Below, piece after piece: positions 44,233 to 52,691 of a stretch of 64,000 nucleotides of DNA. Each line of letters starts with the position of its first letter. Within the stretch, counting starts at the first letter, position 1. The stretch spans positions 186,001 to 250,000 of the forward strand of contig CAWIZY010000016.1 in the NCBI GenBank assembly GCA_963840725.1. The letters are read 5' to 3'. The DNA is from CAVWDU01 sp963840725 (lineage in GTDB: Bacteria; Pseudomonadota; Gammaproteobacteria; Pseudomonadales; Halieaceae). The position numbers and the translations under genes are program-made. The notes beneath the pieces are model-generated. The model ran no database searches and had not been told where the DNA came from. It was given only the letters and a program-made list of their open reading frames with translations.

Positions 44233-45903
44233 TCAGAACAAGCCCTCGATCTCGCCTCGCGGATTGACGCTGATACTGTTGGCGGCGGGTTTTCGCGGCA
44301 GGCCGGGCATGCGCATGATGTCGCCACAGATCACCACCAGAAACTCCGCACCCGCCGCCAGCATCACGTCACGCACCACCACAATATGATCGCTGGGTGC
44401 GCCCAGGAGCCGGGGGTCGGTAGAAAAACTGTACTGGGTCTTGGCCATGCAGACCGGGAAATGCCCATAGCCCTCCTTTTCAAACTGACGAAAGCGATCG
44501 CGAATCTTCTTATCGGCGGCTATATCACTCGCCCCGTACATGGAACGGGCAACAGTACGGGCTTTATCCCAGAGACTGAGATCGTCCTCGTAGAGCGTAC
44601 GAAATTGCGCCTTGCCGCCGGCGGTCAGCTCCGTTACTGCCCGCGCCAGATCCTCTGTGCCTGCACCTCCCTCTGCCCACTGCCTGCACACGTGGGCCTC
44701 AACACCACGCTCGGCAGCAAAGGTTTGAATGGCCTCCAACTCCGCGACGGTATCGCTGGTAAAGTGATTGATGGCCACCAGAAGGGGCACGCCATACTGG
44801 CCCGTATTACGGATATGCCGGCCGAGATTTTCAAGCCCACGCTGCAGGGCATCGAGGTCCTCCCGCTGCAATTCGTCCCGCGCAACACCCCCCTGCATCT
44901 TTAGCGCGCGCACGGTGGCAACCAGCACCGCCGCGTCAGGTCGCAGCCCGGACTTGCGGCATTTGATATTGAAAAACTTCTCAGCCCCCAGGTCGGCCCC
45001 AAAACCGGCCTCCGTTACCACGTAATCCGAAAGCTTCAATGCTGTCTCGGTGGCAATGACCGAGTTGCACCCATGGGCGATATTGGCAAACGGGCCGCCG
45101 TGAATAAACGCCGGATTGTTTTCCAGCGTCTGCACCAGGTTGGGGGCCAGTGCGTCCTTGAGCAGCGCGGTCATCGCCCCCGGGGCTTGCATCTGCGCAG
45201 CAGTGACGGGTTCACCGTTGCGGGTATAACCGATCACGATTCTGGCCAGCCGCTCCTGCAGATCCTGCAGATTTCGCGACAGGCAGAATATGGCCATGAC
45301 TTCGGAGGCCACGGTGATATCGAAACCCGCCTCCATGGGGTAGCCATTGGCCGGCCCGCCCAGGCCCGTGACCACCTGGCGCAAGGCCCGGTCATTGATG
45401 TCGACCACCCGGCGCCAACTGACACGCCGCAAGTCCAGGCGCGCATCATTGCCCCAGTGAACATAGTTGTCGATCATCGCCGCCAGCAGATTGTGCGCCG
45501 CGCCAATCGCGTGCATGTCGCCGGTAAAATGCAGGTTGATGTCTTCCATCGGCACCACCTGAGCGTAGCCGCCACCGGCGGCACCGCCTTTCATGCCAAA
45601 ACAGGGCCCCAGGCTCGGCTCTCGCAGGCACACCGTGGCCCGCTCTCCAATCCGATTAAGGCCATCATTGAGCCCGATTGCCACAGTGGTCTTGCCCTCG
45701 CCGGCGGGAGTTGGACTGATCGCAGTGACCAGGACCAGCTTGCCATTTGGCTGCTCCTGGAGGGAGGCCACGTAGTCCAGATTGATCTTGGCCTTGTCGT
45801 GACCATAGGGAACCAGCTGCTGGGGTGGAATACCCAGGCGTTCACCGATTTCCTGCACAGGGCGCAAACTTGCTGCGCGAGCAATCTCAATATCCGGCTG
45901 CAT
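44233..45903 (-). CDS. fhs: Formate-tetrahydrofolate ligase
   Basis: Catalyses formate + ATP + tetrahydrofolate to 10-formyl-THF, feeding one-carbon metabolism. The 556-residue length is standard. The P-loop PTPAGEGKTT lies at about 65-74, with conserved LREPSLGPCFGMKGGAAGGG and HGGPFANIAHGCNS blocks and the C-terminal GLPRKPAANSI. ATG 45903 begins the normal N-terminus (QPDIEIARAASLRP); a longer frame to 46014 has no homology pattern. It may assimilate formate or formaldehyde-derived carbon released by the dimethylglycine-dehydrogenase-like enzyme. A 581-bp spacer lies upstream. Confidence 0.97.
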   Translation of the reverse strand: MQPDIEIARAASLRPVQEIGERLGIPPQQLVPYGHDKAKINLDYVASLQEQPNGKLVLVTAISPTPAGEGKTTVAIGLNDGLNRIGERATVCLREPSLGPCFGMKGGAAGGGYAQVVPMEDINLHFTGDMHAIGAAHNLLAAMIDNYVHWGNDARLDLRRVSWRRVVDINDRALRQVVTGLGGPANGYPMEAGFDITVASEVMAIFCLSRNLQDLQERLARIVIGYTRNGEPVTAAQMQAPGAMTALLKDALAPNLVQTLENNPAFIHGGPFANIAHGCNSVIATETALKLSDYVVTEAGFGADLGAEKFFNIKCRKSGLRPDAAVLVATVRALKMQGGVARDELQREDLDALQRGLENLGRHIRNTGQYGVPLLVAINHFTSDTVAELEAIQTFAAERGVEAHVCRQWAEGGAGTEDLARAVTELTAGGKAQFRTLYEDDLSLWDKARTVARSMYGASDIAADKKIRDRFRQFEKEGYGHFPVCMAKTQYSFSTDPRLLGAPSDHIVVVRDVMLAAGAEFLVVICGDIMRMPGLPRKPAANSISVNPRGEIEGLF

Positions 45904-46107
45904 AAGGCACACTCCATTCCATGCGATCAATTGGCCTACTGAACAATCCCGACACCGGGTCAGTACTGGCTTGTATCCGGCCTTCAACACACGCGCAGAA
46001 AGCCGCTTTGGCATCAGTGTAGACTGTCACCGCACTGATGGCATTGATATGGGTTCGGGCCAGTCGCCCATGGGGCAGCACTCAGGCACCGTTTTGCCAA
46101 GGCCCGA

Positions 46108-46177
46108 GCTGCGCGCCCCGGACAACGTGTCCCGGGCTGCGCGCCCCGGACAACGTGTCCCGGGCTGCGCGCCCCGG
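46108..46177. repeat. 28-bp tandem repeat, 2.5 copies, each a hairpin
   Basis: Two perfect 28-bp copies starting GCTGCGCGCCCCGGACAACG and a third half-copy. Inside each, GGACA-ACG-TGTCC is an inverted repeat, so the array forms consecutive small hairpins. It lies upstream of fhs and of the MFS leader. Confidence 0.9.
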
Positions 46178-46392
46178 TAAATATTCACAAAAGCCTATTG
46201 GTGGTTGACCCGCCGAGCCCCGTACAGGCACTATCGCGGGTCGTTTAACATTCCACAGAGCTTCCGATGAGCATTCGGCACCCACAATCAATGATGTACC
46301 ACAGCAGCGGTGACAAAACCGTCGCACCCGTATATCTGTGGGTTCCCCGCATGGTTTGAGGACAGCAACGCACTAGAATTTAATTCAGTCAC

Positions 46393-46428
46393 AAGCCTCC
46401 GAGAACCTGGGTTCCGGAGGCTTTTTTT
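46393..46428 (+). terminator. Strong intrinsic terminator upstream of the MFS gene
   Basis: AAGCCTCCG at 46393 and CGGAGGCTT at about 46415, with inner GAACC/GGTTC pairs and one bulged A, followed by seven T residues. It ends 56 bp before the MFS start codon and reads in the same direction, with no protein gene before it on that strand. Confidence 0.9.
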
Positions 46429-46484
46429 GTCAGCGTTGTCAAAACATTCTCCGTTCCCGGGCCTGGCCAGTAAAGGTAAGTACC

Positions 46485-47711
46485 GTGAACAGGTCACTGC
46501 AGAAAAACATTAACACTATCTACCTCATGGGCTTCTTCCACAGCTTCATGGTAGTGATGCCCGTATTCGTGCCGCTGTTGCAGGGCCACGGCCTGTCCAT
46601 GAGCGAAGTGCTGCAAACCCAGGCGGCGTTCGCCCTCACCATCGCCCTGTTCGAGGTCCCTTCCGGCTACATCGCTGATATCTGGGGCCGGCGCAATGCG
46701 GTGCTGATCGGCGCAGCGCTCAACAGCGTGGGATTTTTCTTGCTGTTGGGCGCGGAGAGCTTTGCTGATTTCCTGCTCTTCGAATGCATCCTGGGTATCG
46801 GGTTCAGCCTGATTTCAGGCGCCGATCTGGCTTTGCTCTACGACACCGAGCTGTATCTGCAGGAGCGGGATCTGCCGGGCGGTGCGGGCGCGGGGAAATC
46901 ATTGAGCCGACTGATAGCCGTCGAGGCGGCCGCCAGCGGAATAGCCGGCGTGGCAGCCAGTATTTTGTTGATCTGGTCAATGGATCTGCTGGTGATCGTA
47001 CAGGCCTGTACCGGGTTTCTTCCGCTGTTACTGGGGTTCACACTGGTAGAACCGCCGCGTCGGTCCAGCGGGGGCGGCCACCGGGAAAATGCCCGACAAA
47101 TTGTCAGTGTGCTGCTATTCGGCAAACCGGTGGTGCTGTGGACCGCTTTTGCGATTGCCGCCTTCGGCTTGCTCTCCGTCTATGTGTTCTGGCTGTACCA
47201 GAAATACTGGGAGCTACAGGGTGTGCCGCTGGCTAACTTCGGCTACCTCTGGGCGGCGTTCGCGCTCACCGTGAGTCTGGCTGCTCATTACAGTGCCGAC
47301 CTGGAGCGCTGGCTGGGCACACGGCGCCTGCTATGCCTCATCGCCATCCTGCCACTGGTGGGGCTGATCGGCATGGCCGCCGGCAGTGGCTGGGTCGGCG
47401 TGTTGTTCGGGTTTGGCATTCAGGCGGCGCGGGGCGTATCGATGAGCCTGTTCTACGAGGCCTTGAACCGGCGAGTGCCAGGGGATTTTCGGGCAACCGT
47501 CAACTCCCTGGTCAGCCTGGGGGTGCGCGCCGTATTCATCGTAACCGGCCCTCTGTTGGGCTATGCGCTGGATGCTTTCGGCATGACCAGCACGCTGATC
47601 GCCCTGGCGTTGGCATTTGCCCCGATCATGGCCCTGGTGCTGTTTCCATTGGTACAGCGCATAGGTCGTGAAGAAGACAGCGCCGGTGGCCCTGCGCTGT
47701 CCACGGTCTAG
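46485..47711 (+). CDS. Major facilitator superfamily transporter
   Basis: A 408-residue inner-membrane transporter with 12 predicted helices. VPSGYIADIWGRRNAVLIG at about 66-84 is the MFS motif A loop between helices 2 and 3. The start is GTG 46485, with AAAGGTAAG about six bases upstream. The substrate is unknown; the sequence resembles broad drug or metabolite exporters. A strong terminator upstream suggests that its expression may need read-through or antitermination. Confidence 0.88.
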   Translation: MNRSLQKNINTIYLMGFFHSFMVVMPVFVPLLQGHGLSMSEVLQTQAAFALTIALFEVPSGYIADIWGRRNAVLIGAALNSVGFFLLLGAESFADFLLFECILGIGFSLISGADLALLYDTELYLQERDLPGGAGAGKSLSRLIAVEAAASGIAGVAASILLIWSMDLLVIVQACTGFLPLLLGFTLVEPPRRSSGGGHRENARQIVSVLLFGKPVVLWTAFAIAAFGLLSVYVFWLYQKYWELQGVPLANFGYLWAAFALTVSLAAHYSADLERWLGTRRLLCLIAILPLVGLIGMAAGSGWVGVLFGFGIQAARGVSMSLFYEALNRRVPGDFRATVNSLVSLGVRAVFIVTGPLLGYALDAFGMTSTLIALALAFAPIMALVLFPLVQRIGREEDSAGGPALSTV

Positions 47712-47730
47712 GCCGTGGGCAGCGACACAC

Positions 47731-48447
47731 TCAGCCGGCAGTCTGCTGCCGGCTCGTTTTCAACTGCACCAGTCGGCGCACCTGCTGCAGCGACATAAGA
47801 TGAGCGTGCACCGCCTGCAGGAAGCCCCGGCGATGCAGTTCCAGGATGGTCTCGTCCGGCAACTCGTTGAGCTGCTTTTCATCGACCAGATAGATTCCCC
47901 CGACGGACGCTGTCTCGCCGGGAAGCTCTACCTTTAACTCCTGCAAACGCAGCAGTCCCAGCTCCGCGAGACGACTGACCATTGCACGGGTGATTTCGCC
48001 GTGCTCATAATACTGGCCCAGGGACTGCTGACGACCGGAGAGAAAGGCCGAGGCAGAGCCGTCCGCCTCAAACAAGGGCTCACCCTCGCGGTTATCGAGC
48101 AGCGGTGAATCCGGGTCCACCGCTATCGCCAATTGGTCCGAATCCGGCCCGGCCCGCACCAGGCGCAAAGGATCCATACGCAGGGCACCGGGTGTATAGG
48201 CGCCCAGCCACTGCCCGTCGTGCAGCAGCAGATTCTCCTCCTCTGCCAGGCCCACCAGTTGCACCGCCTGAAACTGCTGTGTTGCCGAACTCTTGACGAA
48301 CACGATGGGTGCATCACTGCCCGCCTGGGCAAATTCATGCACCACCAGAGGCAGCACCTGCTGCCGACCGAAACGCGCCGTATCGATTTCGTCGCGCATG
48401 CGCAGGCCGGTGTGCTGTTCAGGATTCAGGGCTACAGGGTCAGCCAT
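47731..48447 (-). CDS. SapC family protein
   Basis: A 238-residue SapC-like protein: FARQQVLPLVVHEFAQAG-type opening (here FGRQQVLPLVVHEF), APIVFVKSSATQQFQAV, LGAYTPGALRMDPLRLV, SPLL near the middle and LPDETILELHRRGFLQAVHAH toward the end. The name comes from peptide-transport and S-layer contexts, but the biochemical role is unknown. In many marine bacteria SapC genes accompany TonB receptors and tryptophan halogenases; none adjoins here. Cytosolic, no signal peptide. Confidence 0.88.
   Translation of the reverse strand: MADPVALNPEQHTGLRMRDEIDTARFGRQQVLPLVVHEFAQAGSDAPIVFVKSSATQQFQAVQLVGLAEEENLLLHDGQWLGAYTPGALRMDPLRLVRAGPDSDQLAIAVDPDSPLLDNREGEPLFEADGSASAFLSGRQQSLGQYYEHGEITRAMVSRLAELGLLRLQELKVELPGETASVGGIYLVDEKQLNELPDETILELHRRGFLQAVHAHLMSLQQVRRLVQLKTSRQQTAG
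47733..47760 (+). terminator. Intrinsic terminator for the MFS gene
   Basis: AGCCGGCAG at 47733-47741, loop TCTG, CTGCCGGCT to 47754, then CGTTTT. The stem overlaps the last codons of the convergent SapC gene. Confidence 0.8.
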
Positions 48448-48551
48448 AAAGGTACTCCGTGGGCTTGCCGCCAGTTAAAAGCCGGGATTATAGACCCGCG
48501 CGCGTCTGCTGTCTTACTCGCGTTGGGCCACGCCTGTTATATCGGATCTGC

Positions 48552-48617
48552 CGCACGTCGCCTGTTGCACGTCGCCTGTTGCACGTTGCACGTCGCCTGT
48601 TGCACGTCGCCTGTTGC
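48552..48617. repeat. 15-bp tandem repeat
   Basis: About four copies of GCACGTCGCCTGTTG, one separated by a partial GCACGTT unit, in the 188-bp spacer between the SapC and ABC1 kinase genes. Confidence 0.88.
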
Positions 48618-48635
48618 CGCGAGTCGCCCCGGCGA

Positions 48636-50018
48636 TTATTTTTTCGCCAACCGCGTCTGCATCAGTTCGTAAACATTGACCCGGGCGCCCACGCGGCTGG
48701 CGAGCATAAACATGCCCCCCAGTTTGCGGTGAAAATACACTGCGTCGGTAGGCGGTGCCTCCCAGAAGTCGCGAAAGTCCGTGATCCGGCGACCCAGTTC
48801 AGACATTCTCGCTGGCATCGTGGAACTGCCAAAATCGTAGGGACCGTCCAGACTGAGCGGTTCCAGCGCCAACAGAAACAACTCCAGCACCAGTTCCCGA
48901 TACTCGGATTCCGCGGCCCCGATGGAATAACCCAGCTTCTCTGCGGCCGCCGCCACCTTCTCGTTGTCACGCAATTGCGCCGCCTTGGCGAGTCGGCGGT
49001 AATTATTGACGAAGGCCACCTTGAAGCGCCGGGTTGCGCCAAAATCGAGCAGTATGATTTCTCCCGTTTCCTCGCTGTACTGATAGTTGGCGAAGTTTGG
49101 ATCGGTTTGCACCAGCCGCAATTCAAACAACTCCATCAGCATCAGATCGATCAGCGCCGTCATCACCCGATCGCGCTCCGCCTGGGGGCAGTGGATGATG
49201 TCCTCAATGGCACCACCCTCCACATAGGACATTGCCAACACATTGCGACGCGTCAGCTCGGGGATCAGCCGCGGCACGATGAACCGCTCGTCAGCGGCCA
49301 GCATGTCGCCGAAGGCCGCGAGAAACTTGGCCTCCTTCAGGTAGTCGGCCTCATCGTGCAGTTGGGCCTTGGCATCGTCCAGCAGCAGGCTGATATCCAT
49401 CCTGGCGGGCAGCAGCCCGGAAACCCGCAGTAGCCTCGCAATGTTATCGACATCACTGTCAACCGTATCGGCGACACCGGGGTACTGGACTTTAAGCACG
49501 ATTTCGTCGCCATCCACAGTATAGGCCCGATGCACCTGACCGATTGACGCGGCCGCCAGCGGCGTATAATCAAAGCCCTGGAAGCTGTCTTCCCAGTCTT
49601 CACCATAGGCCTCGACCAACGCCTGGCGCAGCTGTTCCAAGGGCATCGATCGGGCATCCGAGCGGAGTCGGGCCAGGATATCCGCCAGTTCCCGCGGCAG
49701 CAGATCTCCCGTGTCCATGGACAGGATCTGACCCATTTTCATCGCCGCCCCGCGCATTTCAGCCAACTGATCGCCCACCCGGCGGGCATTGCCCGGCGTC
49801 AGCAACATATCTCTTGGCTTGAGTCGCTTACCGGCTCTTAACTGTCGGGTGCCCTCCGCCAGCATGCCGCCCGCCACGCCACCCGCGAGGCGGGCAACCT
49901 GGGCCAGTCGCCCCACCTTGCCGGTGGGAACAGCTTTGGTCCGGTCCTGTGACCCCTTGCCGTCGGTCTGGCGAGACCCGCCGTCACTGGGAGTATTCTT
50001 GTCCCTTCCCTTAGCCAT
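48636..50018 (-). CDS. ABC1/UbiB-family atypical kinase (second of pair)
   Basis: A 460-residue AarF/UbiB-like protein. It has the family KxGQ motif at K94-Q97 (MKMGQILS), the Ala-rich loop AAAS at 155-158 that replaces the glycine loop, the ATP lysine K176 (LKVQYPG), DPNFANY as catalytic loop and LLDFG as metal-binding motif. Such proteins support ubiquinone biosynthesis or lipid homeostasis, with weak ATPase activity. No C-terminal transmembrane pair like that of UbiB is apparent. Its ATG directly follows the stop of the upstream kinase gene (TGAATG), implying coupled translation. Confidence 0.92.
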   Translation of the reverse strand: MAKGRDKNTPSDGGSRQTDGKGSQDRTKAVPTGKVGRLAQVARLAGGVAGGMLAEGTRQLRAGKRLKPRDMLLTPGNARRVGDQLAEMRGAAMKMGQILSMDTGDLLPRELADILARLRSDARSMPLEQLRQALVEAYGEDWEDSFQGFDYTPLAAASIGQVHRAYTVDGDEIVLKVQYPGVADTVDSDVDNIARLLRVSGLLPARMDISLLLDDAKAQLHDEADYLKEAKFLAAFGDMLAADERFIVPRLIPELTRRNVLAMSYVEGGAIEDIIHCPQAERDRVMTALIDLMLMELFELRLVQTDPNFANYQYSEETGEIILLDFGATRRFKVAFVNNYRRLAKAAQLRDNEKVAAAAEKLGYSIGAAESEYRELVLELFLLALEPLSLDGPYDFGSSTMPARMSELGRRITDFRDFWEAPPTDAVYFHRKLGGMFMLASRVGARVNVYELMQTRLAKK

Positions 50019-51413
50019 TCAGTGTTCCTGGACCCAGCGTTCGATATGCCGCTGGGCAATATCATAGGCATTGAATTCGGCGTTTAACACGGCGATAAAA
50101 GTGAATACGCCGCTGAGCTTGCGGGCGATCATGGCAAACTCCCGGGACGGTGTATTAAAGTGTTTGGAAGTAGCCGATGTGGCCGCTTTTTTGCCCGCTC
50201 GCCTCACCAGGCGAGACTTCGCCCAACAGTATTCACCCTTGTCGTTCAGATACTCCTTTGGCAGCAGCTCCGGCGGCCTCAGTGGCTCGAGCAGGTGAAG
50301 ACAGAAATCCGAAAACAGGTCACGCGCTTCCTGGCTGGCGTCTGCGGGGAGGCAATCCAGCCCGATCAGGCTATCGGCCAGCAACTCGCGATCACCCTGC
50401 TGCCCGGCGGAGATCGCGTTACCGAGGTGGTCGAGAAAGTAGTCCTCACAGTGCAAAATGGAGCCAAAATCCAGTAGCACCAGCTCATCGGGCTCTCGCT
50501 CACAGCGGATCAGGTAATTGCCGAAGTTCGGGTCTGTCTGCAACACGCCCCACTGGTAGAGCTCGTAGAAAAACAGCTCCAGCATGCTCCTGCCTAGGGC
50601 ATTGCGGCGCTCCTGGGGCAGACCCGCCACTTCTGCGTGGGTCACCAGGTGACCCTGCACATATTCCATGGCGATAACCTGGTCAGAACAATAGCGCTCA
50701 TGAATTTGCGGGACGTGATACCGCACTGCACCCGCCTCGAACTCTCCTGCGCTCTCCGCAACCATGGTGGCCACCCGCTGGGTCATGGCGATTTCGCGAG
50801 GATAGTCGATTTCGTGATGTAACTGCACCCGCAGATCCTGCAGCCATTCATCCAACTCGCGTCCGGACTTGACCCAGCGCGCGAGCACCAGCATGCGCAC
50901 CACGGCATCGAAGTCGGCATCGATGACCGCGGCAAGTTCGGGGTACTGGATCTTGAGACAGATCTCCTCGCCCGTGGCAATGACCGTGGCCCTGTGCACC
51001 TGGGCCAGTGAAGCGGCGGCAATTGCGGTGCGCTGAATATCCAGCTCTTGTAAGCGGTCACCCAAAGCGGCAGTGAGCAATGGCTCTATGGTCGACCAGG
51101 GCAAGGGCTCGGTATCGGCCGCCAGTTCGTGCAGGGCTTCCGTCAGCGCCGAGGGCAGAAAATGCTCTCCCAGCAGGGCCAGCATCTGGCCGATCTTGAC
51201 GTAAGTACCCTTCAGACGCCCCAGTTCGGTCACAAAGCGGCGTGCTTCGCGCCGGGCGAACGCGGAATCGGCTGCCGTAGCACCCTCCGCACCACGCAGT
51301 TTCTGAAATGCCCCGTCCAGGGCGAGGGCGCCACCGGCCCGCAAGCCTGCCAGCGAAACGCTGAGACCACGGCCGAAGCTGCCCTGTTTGATTTTGGATT
51401 GCTTGTCTGCCAC
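50019..51413 (-). CDS. ABC1/UbiB-family atypical kinase (first of pair)
   Basis: A 464-residue paralogue of the next gene with the same signature set: KIGQ at 73-76, AAAS at 132-135, LKIQYPE with the ATP lysine, DPNFGNY and LLDFGS. GTG 51413 is chosen because GGAGG lies five bases upstream; the GTG at 51425 precedes that site. The two kinases are contiguous and probably form a complex or act in sequence. They follow the acyl-CoA dehydrogenase pair by 116 bp on the same strand, hinting at a shared lipid or quinone context. Confidence 0.9.
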   Translation of the reverse strand: MADKQSKIKQGSFGRGLSVSLAGLRAGGALALDGAFQKLRGAEGATAADSAFARREARRFVTELGRLKGTYVKIGQMLALLGEHFLPSALTEALHELAADTEPLPWSTIEPLLTAALGDRLQELDIQRTAIAAASLAQVHRATVIATGEEICLKIQYPELAAVIDADFDAVVRMLVLARWVKSGRELDEWLQDLRVQLHHEIDYPREIAMTQRVATMVAESAGEFEAGAVRYHVPQIHERYCSDQVIAMEYVQGHLVTHAEVAGLPQERRNALGRSMLELFFYELYQWGVLQTDPNFGNYLIRCEREPDELVLLDFGSILHCEDYFLDHLGNAISAGQQGDRELLADSLIGLDCLPADASQEARDLFSDFCLHLLEPLRPPELLPKEYLNDKGEYCWAKSRLVRRAGKKAATSATSKHFNTPSREFAMIARKLSGVFTFIAVLNAEFNAYDIAQRHIERWVQEH

Positions 51414-51529
51414 TACCACCTCCACAACAGAGGCAGGACTCTACCGCATCGGCAGCCGCGGGTCACCCGTAAGCGGTGGCCCCGGGGGCGGTGCACCTGT
51501 GCACTTTATAGGCCATCGGTCGCGATCGA

Positions 51530-52681
51530 TCAGGCCGCCTCCTCCGGGGGCTGCGGGTCCAGCAGCAGGCCCGCCAGCCGCTTGCGGTGGTGTCGGGAAT
51601 CACCGTACTGAGCCTGCAGCCATTGGGCGCGCCGCAAATAGAGCTGTGCATCGCACTCGTAGGTAAACCCCATGCCGCCATGAAACTGCACCGACCTGTC
51701 GCTCGCATTCAGCAGTGTGTCCCCAGCCTGGGCCTTGGCCATACGGCAGGCGATTTCCGCGTCTCGATCGAGCGACTTATCCCCGATCAGACTCGCCGCA
51801 TGGTAGATAAAAGACCGGCTGGCGTCGACCGCCGTCAGTAGCTCTACTGCCGGATGTTTCAGCGCCTGATAGGAACCGATAAGACGACCAAATTGTTTAC
51901 GTGTTTTGAGATACTCCACCGTTGTATCCAGACAGGCAGCAGCACTGCCCGTGGCCTCCGCCGCCAGCAGCAGGGCCCCCACCAGCTGCACATCGCGCAG
52001 GGCCGCTGTGACCAGCGGCCCGGTGATCAACGCCTCCTGCGCCAGCTTGACCCCGGCAAAATTGACCGCGGCGGCACGCCGGGTCTCATCGATCAGGGTA
52101 TGGGGCTCAATGGCGCCCGCCGCCAGCTGCTCTGCCCGGACCAGAGCCAGTGCGGGTTGGTCGCCATATTGCACCAGCACCACAAACACAGAAGCCTGTG
52201 TGGCGTCACCGACATGATGCTTGATCCCCGAGAGTTGCAGGTTCTCATCCACCTGACAAGCAATCGCCTGGCTGCCCCAGTCTTCGCCCTCCAGCAGTGC
52301 CGGTGTGGCCACAAGGCCACCGGCAATCTCTGCCAGCAAAGACTCGAAGCGGTCCAGCCCGCCGGCCCTGAGAACAAGCTGCGCCGCCAATGCGGTATTA
52401 ATCAGAGGCGTTACCAACAGGGAACGACCCATGGCTTCCAGCACCGGTACCAGAGCCGCAACGCCCAGCCCGGCGCCCCCGCAGGCCTCCGGCAAAGCCA
52501 CACCGGCCCATCCCAGACCCGCCATCTCGTCCCAGACCGCCGGATCATAGCCAGTTTCGGTGTCGAGCAGAGCACGCACGGCGCTGATCGGTGATTTGTC
52601 CCGACAAAACTCCCGGGCCACATCCAGCAGCATGGCCTGTTCCTCGCTGAAACTCAGACGGGTATTTCCAATCACTGACAT
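51530..52681 (-). CDS. Acyl-CoA dehydrogenase, atypical subunit
   Basis: A 383-residue flavoprotein of the acyl-CoA dehydrogenase family: SFSEEQAMLLDVAREF start, LPEACGGAGLGVAAL, TVEYLKTRKQFGRLIGSYQALKH, and FHGGMGFTYECDAQLYLRRA. It lacks the usual C-terminal GTSxxQ segment found in its neighbour, and its middle beta domain is poorly conserved. Start ATG 52681 lies 10 bp after the neighbour's stop. Adjacent unlike pairs of this kind form heterotetramers in steroid side-chain and related degradation, where one subunit supplies most of the active site; that is the favoured reading here. Confidence 0.87.
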   Translation of the reverse strand: MSVIGNTRLSFSEEQAMLLDVAREFCRDKSPISAVRALLDTETGYDPAVWDEMAGLGWAGVALPEACGGAGLGVAALVPVLEAMGRSLLVTPLINTALAAQLVLRAGGLDRFESLLAEIAGGLVATPALLEGEDWGSQAIACQVDENLQLSGIKHHVGDATQASVFVVLVQYGDQPALALVRAEQLAAGAIEPHTLIDETRRAAAVNFAGVKLAQEALITGPLVTAALRDVQLVGALLLAAEATGSAAACLDTTVEYLKTRKQFGRLIGSYQALKHPAVELLTAVDASRSFIYHAASLIGDKSLDRDAEIACRMAKAQAGDTLLNASDRSVQFHGGMGFTYECDAQLYLRRAQWLQAQYGDSRHHRKRLAGLLLDPQPPEEAA

Positions 52682-52691
52682 AACAGGCCTC

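Larger units (their letters stand above)
45904..46484. other. 581-bp spacer with tandem hairpins and a possible small RNA or attenuator
   Basis: Divergent spacer between fhs and an MFS gene. It holds 28-bp tandem repeats at 46108-46177, a possible sigma70-like site starting TTGACC near 46216 with CACTAT about 18 bases on, and a strong intrinsic terminator at 46393-46428 reading toward the MFS gene. A transcript from the first to the last would be about 180 nt with no convincing ORF. Whether it is a small RNA or a regulated leader of the MFS gene cannot be told from sequence. Confidence 0.4.

Noticed and set aside
45904..46014. Longer N-terminus for formate-tetrahydrofolate ligase
   Set aside because: The conserved N-terminus begins at ATG 45903; upstream residues match nothing in the family.
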